Source: Desulfovibrionaceae bacterium UBA6814 (GTDB lineage Bacteria > Desulfobacterota > Desulfovibrionia > Desulfovibrionales > Desulfovibrionaceae). Taken from it: a stretch of 6,927 bases of DNA. The DNA is taken from contig DKEU01000082.1 of NCBI GenBank assembly GCA_002452635.1, positions 1-6,927 on the forward strand, given 5' to 3'. The position numbers were made by a program, and so were the translations under genes. Below are positions 1 to 4,680 of this stretch, piece by piece (position 1 is the first letter of the stretch; each line of letters begins with the position of its first letter). The notes under the pieces are model-generated. The model was not told where the DNA came from. It did no database searches and saw only the letters and a program-made list of their open reading frames with translations.

Positions 1-303
1 TGCATGCTCAACCTGAACTTCCCGGTGCACGCCTGGGAGGAGGTCAAGGGACTCAGGCTCTGTCCCCAGACCTCGGCCGCCTACCACGACTGGTACGTGG
101 CCCGCCAGGATCCGCGGGGCAACGCCTACTACTGGCTGGAAGGGGAGATACCCAAGGACAAGGTGGCCGCGGGCACGGACCGCGCCCTGCTCTGGGAGGG
201 CTGGATGACCCTCACCCCCCTGCGCTTCGACTTCACCGACCGGGGCACCTTGAAGACACTGGAAACCGCCGGCCTCGTTGACACCAAGCCCGCTGCGGAG
301 TAG
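1..303 (+). CDS. surE: 5'/3'-nucleotidase SurE, C-terminal part (5' end outside window)
   Basis: The reading frame is open from the first base and ends at TAG 301-303, so about 100 C-terminal residues of a protein usually near 250 residues are present. SurE is a metal-dependent phosphatase of the cytoplasm acting on nucleoside 5'- and 3'-monophosphates. Recognition rests on the C-terminal signature: LNLNFP near the window start, then QDPRGNAYYWLEG, then GTDRALLWEGWMTLTPL, which lines up with the QDPRGN...YW and GTD...EG...ITPL blocks of E. coli SurE. The catalytic Asp-Asp motif is N-terminal and not visible, so activity cannot be judged. The ATG at base 4 is an internal methionine, not the start. 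It lies 61 bases upstream of the aldolase gene on the same strand, so co-transcription is possible. Confidence 0.9.
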   Translation, partial: CMLNLNFPVHAWEEVKGLRLCPQTSAAYHDWYVARQDPRGNAYYWLEGEIPKDKVAAGTDRALLWEGWMTLTPLRFDFTDRGTLKTLETAGLVDTKPAAE

Positions 304-320
304 GATTTTTCGTTCAGTGC

Positions 321-336
321 CGGCCCGTTCGGGCCG
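321..336 (+). other. Small GC hairpin between surE and fba
   Basis: CGGCCC (321-326) and GGGCCG (331-336) form a perfect 6-bp stem with a GTTC loop, starting 17 bases after the surE stop. No T-run follows, so it is not a convincing intrinsic terminator. It could be a weak attenuator or an mRNA processing or stability element between surE and the fba-gap pair, or simply chance in GC-rich DNA. No clear -35/-10 pair was seen in 304-364. Confidence 0.3.
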
Positions 337-364
337 CCCCAACCACCACCTCCGGGAGGACGCC

Positions 365-1288
365 ATGCCCCTCGTCGGCCCCAAGGAAATGTTCGCCAAG
401 GCCTATGCCGGCGGCTTCGCCATCGGCGCGTTCAACGTGAACAACATGGAGATCATCCAGGGCATCATCATGGCCGCCGAGGAGGAGAAGAGCCCCCTCA
501 TCCTCCAGGTCTCGGCCGGAGCCCGGAAATACGCCAACCCGGTGTACCTGAAAAAGCTGGTGGAGGCCGGCCTGGAGGTTTCGGACCTGCCCATCTGCCT
601 GCACCTGGACCACGGGGCCAGCTTCGAGCAGTGCGTGGACTGCATCGAGGGCGGCTTCACCTCGGTGATGATCGACGGCTCCCACCTGCCCTACGAGGAC
701 AACATCGCGGTCACCAAGAAGGTCGTGGAATACGCCCATCCCCGCGGGGTCTGGGTGGAGGCCGAACTGGGCCGCCTGGCCGGGGTGGAGGACGAGGTGG
801 TGAGCGAAAAGAGCATCTACACCGACCCGGACCAGGCCGTGGACTTCGTGCAGAAGACCGGGTGCGACTCCCTGGCCATCGCCATCGGCACCTCGCACGG
901 GGCCTACAAGTTCAAGGGCGAGGCCAAGCTGGACTTCGCGCGCCTGGACACCATCGGCTCCATGCTGCCCGGCTATCCCCTGGTGCTGCACGGCGCGTCC
1001 AGCGTGCTCCCCGAGTTCGTGGAGATGTGCAACAAGTACGGCGGCCAGATCCCCGGGGCCAAGGGCGTGCCCGAGGAGCTCCTGCGCAAGGCCGCGGGGT
1101 CCGCGGTGTGCAAGATCAACATCGACACCGACATCCGGCTGGCCATCACCGCCACCATCCGCAAGCATTTCGCGGAGAAGCCCGCGGACTTCGACCCGCG
1201 CGCCTATCTCGGCCCGGCCCGGGCCGCGGTCAAGGACATGGTGCAGCACAAGATCCGCCACGTCCTGGGCTGCTCGGGCAGCATCTAA
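365..1288 (+). CDS. fba: Class II fructose-1,6-bisphosphate aldolase, zinc type
   Basis: The product (307 residues) reversibly cleaves fructose-1,6-bisphosphate to dihydroxyacetone phosphate and glyceraldehyde-3-phosphate in cytoplasmic glycolysis and gluconeogenesis. The single-domain TIM-barrel family is recognised from AFNVNN (22-27), the LHLDHG motif with catalytic Asp82 and zinc ligand His83, Glu134 in the VEAELG strand, the GTSHGAYK block with zinc ligand His178, LHGASS with His209, and the phosphate/DHAP-binding INIDTDIR block (251-258). These motifs and the length fit class IIB enzymes, and no key residue is missing. The start at 365 is chosen because GGGAGGA lies 4 bases upstream and homologues begin near this point; an in-frame ATG at 278 would run back into surE. 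The gap gene begins 22 bases downstream with its own Shine-Dalgarno site, so the two form an operon. The relatives GatY/KbaY (tagatose-bisphosphate aldolases) are less likely given the neighbour. Confidence 0.95.
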   Translation: MPLVGPKEMFAKAYAGGFAIGAFNVNNMEIIQGIIMAAEEEKSPLILQVSAGARKYANPVYLKKLVEAGLEVSDLPICLHLDHGASFEQCVDCIEGGFTSVMIDGSHLPYEDNIAVTKKVVEYAHPRGVWVEAELGRLAGVEDEVVSEKSIYTDPDQAVDFVQKTGCDSLAIAIGTSHGAYKFKGEAKLDFARLDTIGSMLPGYPLVLHGASSVLPEFVEMCNKYGGQIPGAKGVPEELLRKAAGSAVCKINIDTDIRLAITATIRKHFAEKPADFDPRAYLGPARAAVKDMVQHKIRHVLGCSGSI

Positions 1289-1310
1289 AATCCCTGCGAG
1301 GAGTACTCCC

Positions 1311-2312
1311 ATGGCTGTGAAGATTGGACTGAACGGCTTCGGCCGCATCGGACGTTTCCTGACCCGCCTCCTGGCCGACGAGACCGAGGTGGAGCTCGCC
1401 GCGGTCAACGCCCGCGCCGACAACCCCAGCCTGGTCCACCTGCTGAAATACGACTCGGTGCACGGCCGCTTCCGGGGCGAGGCCATCGCCTCGGACCAGG
1501 GCTTCTACTTGAACGGCCGGCCCGTGCAAGTCACCCGCCAGCCCCTGGGCGAGTACGCCTGGAAGGACCTGGGCTGCGACATCGTGGTGGAGACCACCGG
1601 CAAGGTGAAGGACCGCGAGAGCCTGGCCCAGCACCTCGCCTGCGGGGCCAAGAAGGCCATCATCGGCGCGCCCGGCAAGGACGTGGACCTCACCGTGGTG
1701 CCCGGGGTCAACGACGAGCTCTACGACCCGGCCAAGCACCACATCCTGTCCTGCGCCTCCTGCACCACCAACTGCATGGCCCCGGCCACCAAGGTCATCC
1801 TGGACAACTTCGGCATCAAGCACGGGCTCATGACCACGGTGCACTCCTACACCATGAGCCAGCGCATCCTGGACGGCTCGCACAAGGACCTGCGCCGGGC
1901 CCGGGCCGCGGGCATGAACATCGTGCCCACCACCACCGGCGCGGCCAAGGCCGTGACCGAGGTGCTGCCCGCGCTCAAGGGCAAGCTGGACGGCATGTCC
2001 CTGCGCGTGCCCACGCCCAACGTGTCCCTGGTGGACATGACCCTGGAGGTGGAGAAGCCCACCACCAAGGCCGAGGTCAACGCCGCGATCAAGGCCGCGG
2101 CCGAGGGCCCCATGCTCGGGGCCATGGGCTACTGCGACGAGCCCCTGGTGTCCGTGGACTTCGTGTCCACCTCTTACGGCGGCGTGGTGGACAGCCTGCT
2201 CACCTCGGTCATGGACAAGACCATGGTCAAGCTCATCATCTGGTACGACAACGAGGGCGGCTACACCAACCAGCTCCTGCGCCTCATCAAGAAGGTCGCC
2301 AGGGCGCTCTAG
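1311..2312 (+). CDS. gap: Glyceraldehyde-3-phosphate dehydrogenase, type I, probable NADP-accepting form
   Basis: The product (333 residues) interconverts glyceraldehyde-3-phosphate and 1,3-bisphosphoglycerate in the cytoplasm. The Rossmann motif LNGFGRIGR is at 7-15, the catalytic ASCTTNC at 149-155 with nucleophile Cys151, the catalytic base His178 in TVHSYT, and the S-loop HKDLRRARAA at 191-200. Full length is normal. The start is supported by GAGGAG (1298-1303), 7 bases upstream. Two points are unusual. The residue at the classical Asp32 position (residue 34 here) is Ala within VNARAD, and the classical Leu187-Pro188 pair is Gly189-Ser190; both changes are of the kind found in NADP-using chloroplast-type and GapB-type enzymes. 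The usual NEWGY near the end is NEGGY (314-318). It is the second gene of the fba-gap pair and is followed by a strong terminator. The enzyme class is certain; the cofactor preference is inferred. Confidence 0.96.
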   Translation: MAVKIGLNGFGRIGRFLTRLLADETEVELAAVNARADNPSLVHLLKYDSVHGRFRGEAIASDQGFYLNGRPVQVTRQPLGEYAWKDLGCDIVVETTGKVKDRESLAQHLACGAKKAIIGAPGKDVDLTVVPGVNDELYDPAKHHILSCASCTTNCMAPATKVILDNFGIKHGLMTTVHSYTMSQRILDGSHKDLRRARAAGMNIVPTTTGAAKAVTEVLPALKGKLDGMSLRVPTPNVSLVDMTLEVEKPTTKAEVNAAIKAAAEGPMLGAMGYCDEPLVSVDFVSTSYGGVVDSLLTSVMDKTMVKLIIWYDNEGGYTNQLLRLIKKVARAL

Positions 2313-2334
2313 CCAGCCCGCCGACGGGTAAAAC

Positions 2335-2367
2335 AAAGGGCCGGCCCCCGCGGGGCCGGCCCTTTTT
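2335..2367 (+). terminator. Intrinsic terminator of the fba-gap operon
   Basis: A 14-bp perfect stem, AAAGGGCCGGCCCC (2335-2348) with its complement at 2352-2365, has a 3-base loop and runs into TTTTT at 2363-2367. It begins 22 bases after the gap stop. The arm contains the self-complementary octamer GGCCGGCC. A near-identical copy lies at 3027-3057. Confidence 0.92.
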
Positions 2368-2381
2368 CGCGTTGGTCGGCA

Positions 2382-2410
2382 TTGACGTGTAACCATCAAA
2401 TGGTTATACG
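2382..2410 (+). promoter_or_regulatory. Sigma70-type promoter of the toxin-antitoxin pair
   Basis: TTGACG (2382-2387, five of six consensus bases) and TATACG (2405-2410, TATA conserved) are separated by exactly 17 bases. Transcription would be expected to begin about 6-8 bases past the -10, that is at about 2416-2418, which coincides with the ATG of the toxin gene at 2417. No Shine-Dalgarno sequence precedes that ATG, which fits a leaderless or nearly leaderless message. Hexamers and spacing are seen directly; the start point is inferred. Confidence 0.72.
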
Positions 2411-2412
2411 TC
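2384..2412. promoter_or_regulatory. Palindromic operator covering the toxin-antitoxin promoter
   Basis: GACGTGTAACCAT (2384-2396), a CAA spacer, and ATGGTTATACGTC (2400-2412) form an inverted repeat with 12 of 13 positions matching. It spans most of the -35, the whole spacer and the -10. Such a site is expected for an XRE-type antitoxin that represses its own operon; a dimer bound here would block RNA polymerase. The base composition is noticeably less GC-rich than the surroundings. Confidence 0.7.
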
Positions 2413-2416
2413 TTTC

Positions 2417-2704
2417 ATGTCATGGACATTGGTGTTCAGCAAGCGCGCCAACAAGCAGAAAGACAAATTGCCCGCGCGCATCCGGGTTCGGCTGGACGCC
2501 TTGACCATGGCCATAGAAATCGCCGGTCCGGTGCAGCCGACCATGCCGCACTTCGGGAAACTCAAGGGCCTGGGCGGCGACCTGTACCATTGCCACCTGA
2601 ACAAGGGCCGGCCAACCTACGTGGCGGTGTGGCAAGTAAAGGACCGCACCGTGGAACTGGTGGAGGTGACCTATGTTGGAACTCACGAGAAGGCCCCGTA
2701 CTGA
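2417..2704 (+). CDS. RelE/HigB-like toxin of a type II toxin-antitoxin pair
   Basis: The 95-residue basic protein has the size and C-terminal pattern of the RelE/HigB fold: FGKLKGLGGDLYHCHL (46-61), GRPTYVAVWQV (64-74), then the strand VELVEVTYVGTHEKAPY ending in Tyr95. Members of this superfamily are mostly ribosome-dependent or free mRNA endonucleases that stop translation. Lys48, Lys50, Arg65, His90 and Tyr95 are candidate RNA-contact or catalytic residues by position, not by proof. The next gene starts inside this one (32-base overlap) and encodes an HTH protein, giving the toxin-first order of HigBA-type modules. The ATG at 2417 has no Shine-Dalgarno sequence and lies at the predicted transcription start. 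The exact subfamily is not certain; a ParE-like gyrase poison is less likely from these motifs. Confidence 0.85.
   Translation: MSWTLVFSKRANKQKDKLPARIRVRLDALTMAIEIAGPVQPTMPHFGKLKGLGGDLYHCHLNKGRPTYVAVWQVKDRTVELVEVTYVGTHEKAPY
2662..2669 (+). promoter_or_regulatory. Strong Shine-Dalgarno site of the antitoxin inside the toxin gene
   Basis: GGAGGTGA is a near-perfect match to the anti-Shine-Dalgarno sequence and lies just upstream of ATG 2673, inside the last codons of the toxin gene. It decides the antitoxin start (2673 rather than the in-frame ATG at 2709). It should also give the antitoxin stronger translation than the toxin, whose own start has no such site. Confidence 0.8.
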
Positions 2705-3005
2705 CGGCATGGTGGTGTTTACCGCCGTTGTTCCGGCTCCCCAGGCGGACGCCGTTGCCCGCGCCATCGAGCAGGCTGCCGAGCCCACGGTTTCGCGGCG
2801 CGAAGCCTTCCCCGAATCCACCCCGGGCACGGTCCTGCGCGGCGCGCGCGGCCTGCGGGAGATGACCCAGGCGGCCCTGGCCGCCCGGATCGGGGCGCAC
2901 AAGACCCACATCTCCGAAATGGAGCGCGGCCTGCGCCCCATCGGCAAGGCCATGGCCAAGCGCCTGGCCGAGGTATTGGATTTTCCCTGGAAGGCGTTCC
3001 TGTAG
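2673..3005 (+). CDS. XRE/HigA-type antitoxin and probable operon repressor
   Basis: The 110-residue protein has a Cro/C1-type helix-turn-helix in its C-terminal half (about 52-110): VLRGARGLREMTQAALAARI, then HKTHISEMERGLRPIGKAMA and a final LAEVLDFPWKAFL. The first 50 residues include a helical stretch (AVARAIEQAAEP) and are the likely toxin-contact part, an inference. Its start overlaps the toxin gene by 32 bases with a strong Shine-Dalgarno site, so translation is probably coupled. In type II systems such proteins neutralise the toxin by direct binding and bind the operon's palindrome; the inverted repeat at 2384-2412 is the obvious candidate site. A terminator follows 21 bases after the stop. 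A solitary XRE regulator is possible, but the overlap with a RelE-like gene makes the antitoxin role much more likely. Confidence 0.87.
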   Translation: MLELTRRPRTDGMVVFTAVVPAPQADAVARAIEQAAEPTVSRREAFPESTPGTVLRGARGLREMTQAALAARIGAHKTHISEMERGLRPIGKAMAKRLAEVLDFPWKAFL

Positions 3006-3026
3006 CCCCGCGCAGCCCGAGAAAGC

Positions 3027-3057
3027 AAAGGGCCGGCCCCGCGGGGCCGGCCCTTTT
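3027..3057. terminator. Terminator between two convergent genes, near-copy of the gap terminator
   Basis: The stem AAAGGGCCGGCCCC (3027-3040) pairs with 3043-3056, the top pair opening to make a loop, and TTTT follows (3054-3057). Read on the minus strand the hairpin is followed by TTTGCTTTCT, so it can serve both the antitoxin gene (ends 3005) and the leftward HTH gene (ends 3075). Apart from one missing C in the loop it equals the hairpin at 2335-2365. Confidence 0.88.
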
Positions 3058-3074
3058 GCATTGCGGAGTCGAGG

Positions 3075-3419
3075 CTACATCCCGGAAAACACGCTGATGC
3101 CGCCGCGGGGACCGTCGCCCTTGGCATGGGAAGAGAAGCGGTCGCGCACCGTGATCTGCACCTCCTGGTCCAGCCGGGCCAACCAGGCCAGGAGCCGGTC
3201 CACGGTCACCAGGTCCAGGTGGCCGCGCAGCACCTTGGAAATGGTCGGCTGGTCGGCCCCCACCCGGGCCGCCACCTCCCGCTGGGTGAGCCGGTGCAGC
3301 TTCATGAGCCGCTGCAGGCTGAGAATGAGTTGGGACTTGACCGTAAGTTCCTCGGCATCGGGCAGGTCCAGGTCGACGAACACGTTGCCGCAGCTGGGAG
3401 TCATCTTCTCTTCAGGCAT
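3075..3419 (-). CDS. Orphan HigA/HTH_37-type helix-turn-helix regulator
   Basis: The protein (114 residues from ATG 3419, 109 from ATG 3404) matches the XRE subfamily typical of HigA-like antitoxins. It has the N-terminal block CGNVFVDLDLPDAEELTVKS, then the HTH core LTQREVAARVGADQPTISKV with LRGHLDLVTVDRLLAWLARL, and the strand EVQITVRDRF. A tail of about 20 polar and glycine-rich residues follows. In these families the partner is a RelE/Gp49-like toxin encoded just upstream, but here the upstream neighbour is a metabolic gene behind a terminator, so no partner is seen. An ATG at 3446 is in frame but lies inside the promoter spacer and operator and is unlikely to be used. From ATG 3419 the message would be almost leaderless; ATG 3404 fits the family's usual N-terminus well. 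It may be a solitary repressor, a relic antitoxin, or a decoy for other toxins. Confidence 0.82.
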   Translation of the reverse strand: MPEEKMTPSCGNVFVDLDLPDAEELTVKSQLILSLQRLMKLHRLTQREVAARVGADQPTISKVLRGHLDLVTVDRLLAWLARLDQEVQITVRDRFSSHAKGDGPRGGISVFSGM

Positions 3420-3427
3420 ACGCCACC

Positions 3428-3454
3428 ATGATAACGAATGCTGCATTCTGTCAA
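3428..3454 (-). promoter_or_regulatory. Promoter of the orphan HTH gene
   Basis: On the minus strand a perfect TTGACA (3454-3449) is followed after 15 bases by TATCAT (3433-3428, five of six consensus bases). The spacer is short, which may make the promoter weak or factor-dependent. The expected transcription start is near 3421, just before ATG 3419. Confidence 0.6.
3436..3448. promoter_or_regulatory. Perfect 13-base palindrome in the promoter spacer (probable operator)
   Basis: GAATGCTGCATTC is a perfect inverted repeat (6 + 1 + 6) lying exactly between the -35 and -10 of the orphan HTH gene. The location is classic for autorepression by the HTH protein it precedes. It does not resemble the palindrome at 2384-2412, so the two regulators probably have different sites. 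Confidence 0.68.
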
Positions 3455-3464
3455 CCGCTGAAAG

Positions 3465-3501
3465 GAAAAGCGGAAGGGCCTGCCGAGCCCTTCCGCTTTT
3501 C
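3465..3501. terminator. Terminator of the leftward acetate-metabolism unit
   Basis: GAAAAGCGGAAGGGC (3465-3479) and its exact complement at 3487-3501 form a 15-bp stem with a 7-base loop. It begins 21 bases after the stop of the leftward gene 4590-3523; on that strand the stem ends in CTTTTCCTTTC. It separates that gene from the promoter of the HTH gene, whose -35 starts only 10 bases further on. Confidence 0.88.
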
Positions 3502-3522
3502 GCGAAGAATCAAACGGGCCGG

Positions 3523-4590
3523 CTACTTGGCCAGCCCGATCTCCTTCTTGATGTAGTCGTAGTCGATGGAGGCGGACACCAGCTGCGCGCCCTGGCGGAT
3601 CTTGATCACGTCGCGCAGCTTGTGGCGGGAGAGGATGTTCTCCATCTTCTTGGCCACGGAATAGGTGTCCTCCCGCACGATGATGATGGGAATCTCCAGC
3701 ACCTCGGAGCGGGTCATGATGATGTCGTTGGGGTAGAGGTTGCCGGTGAGGATGAGGCAGGGGCAGTTGCCCTCCAGGGCCACCAACTGCACGTCCGCCC
3801 GGTCGCCGCCCACGATCACCGCGGAGTTCTTGTTCTTGCGGAAGTGGGTCATGAAGTTGTCCACCTGCATGGTGCCGATGAGGAAGTTCTCCACGACCTT
3901 GTCCGCCTTGTTGTGGGCGGAGATGACCTTGCCGCCCAGGCGTTCGGCCAGGTCCGACACCTTGATGGCGCCCATGAGCGGGTCCTTGGGGATGATGCCG
4001 ATGACCTTGATGCCCACCCGCTCGAAGAACGGCTTGAGCATGGACTCCACCTCGTCCATGAAGGTGGGCGGGATGTCGTTCAGCACCACGCCCAGGAGCT
4101 GGTCGCCCAGGGCCTCCTTCATGGCCAGCAGGTAGTCGTACTTGAGCTCGTTGTCGAAGCGGTCGATGACCAGGGCCTTGATGCCCAGCTTCTTGACCAC
4201 GCTCACGCCGTCCACCTTGCAGTACTTGCCCGAGTACATGCTGCCCGAACCGGCCACGATGGTCACGTCCTTGCCGCTCGACACCTTGGCGTAGGCGTCG
4301 GCGATGGCGGGCATCAGGTCCGCGCACTCGCCGGAGAAGGCCTTGACCTTGAAGTCCTGGGTCACCAGGACCGGGGTGAGCAGATCGGGCTCGGCCTCGA
4401 TCTTGAGAATCTTCTGCACGAAGTGGGCGTCCTCGTCGCGGAGCTTGCCCTCGATCTCCCGGGGCACCGCGCCCACGGGCTTCATGTAGGCCACCGACAG
4501 GTTGTCCTTCTGGAACTTGAGTCCCAGGCCCATGATGACCATGTTCTTGCCCGAGAACCCGGAGGTGGAGCCCACGTAGATACCTGCCAT
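3523..4590 (-). CDS. Phosphotransacetylase-type regulatory protein: BioD-like P-loop domain plus DRTGG domain, no catalytic domain
   Basis: The 355-residue protein matches the N-terminal half of long phosphotransacetylases. Residues about 1-200 form a BioD/dethiobiotin-synthetase-like nucleotide-binding fold, with GSTSGFSGKN (7-16), YMKPVG (35-40), VTIVAGSGS (109-117) and LLGVVLNDIPP (165-175). Residues about 210-325 form a DRTGG domain, with VGGDRADVQLVAL (260-272), LILTGNLYP (279-287) and the end IIIVREDTYSVAKKMENIL. The catalytic phosphate-acetyltransferase domain is absent, so it should not make acetyl phosphate itself; a ligand-sensing or regulatory role is inferred. The Walker A threonine or serine after GK is Asn16, which could weaken Mg-nucleotide binding. 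AGGAGG 5 bases upstream fixes the start. It follows the ADP-forming acetyl-CoA synthetase gene by 90 bases on the same strand, and a terminator follows it. Older databases may call such proteins cobyrinic acid synthase-like. Confidence 0.85.
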   Translation of the reverse strand: MAGIYVGSTSGFSGKNMVIMGLGLKFQKDNLSVAYMKPVGAVPREIEGKLRDEDAHFVQKILKIEAEPDLLTPVLVTQDFKVKAFSGECADLMPAIADAYAKVSSGKDVTIVAGSGSMYSGKYCKVDGVSVVKKLGIKALVIDRFDNELKYDYLLAMKEALGDQLLGVVLNDIPPTFMDEVESMLKPFFERVGIKVIGIIPKDPLMGAIKVSDLAERLGGKVISAHNKADKVVENFLIGTMQVDNFMTHFRKNKNSAVIVGGDRADVQLVALEGNCPCLILTGNLYPNDIIMTRSEVLEIPIIIVREDTYSVAKKMENILSRHKLRDVIKIRQGAQLVSASIDYDYIKKEIGLAK

Positions 4591-4649
4591 GTCGTCCTCC
4601 TGAATCTGCCTTTGGCGCGTCTGCCGTATGCTCGTGCTACACGTTTTTC

Positions 4650-4662
4650 GGATGGTTGAAAA
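4650..4662 (-). repeat. Motif shared by the upstream regions of the two leftward genes (copy 1)
   Basis: GGATGGTTGAAAA on the plus strand (TTTTCAACCATCC on the coding strand) lies in the 90-base gap before the BioD/DRTGG gene. A version with a 4-base insertion (GGATGAAAGGTTGAAAA) precedes the acetyl-CoA synthetase gene at 6826-6842. It may be a shared regulator site or coincidence. The rest of the 90-base gap shows no convincing promoter or terminator. Confidence 0.3.
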
Positions 4663-4680
4663 TGCGGCGACCGACCAGAA

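Noticed and set aside
278..364. N-terminal extension of the aldolase from ATG 278
   Set aside because: It overlaps the end of surE, is not aldolase-like, and the start at 365 has a good Shine-Dalgarno site.
1230..2399. Long minus-strand open frame opposite fba and gap
   Set aside because: Composition is biased to His, Gly, Val and Leu as expected for an antisense shadow of GC-rich genes; it crosses the gap terminator and has no known motif.
2335..3057. Inverted or direct repeat ends of an insertion sequence or integron
   Set aside because: The repeated hairpins are plain terminators with T-tails, no transposase or integrase is present, and no target duplication is visible.
2384..3448. Common operator for both HTH proteins
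   Set aside because: The palindromes at 2384-2412 and 3436-3448 share no more than short AT-containing pieces, so a shared site is not supported.
3061..4659. Plus-strand frame of 532 codons opposite the HTH and BioD/DRTGG genes
   Set aside because: It runs through two genes, a promoter and a terminator on the other strand and shows only low-complexity His/Gly/Val/Leu sequence.
4591..4680. Separate promoter for the BioD/DRTGG gene
   Set aside because: No -35/-10 pair with acceptable spacing could be found; CATACG near 4620-4630 has no partner at the right distance.
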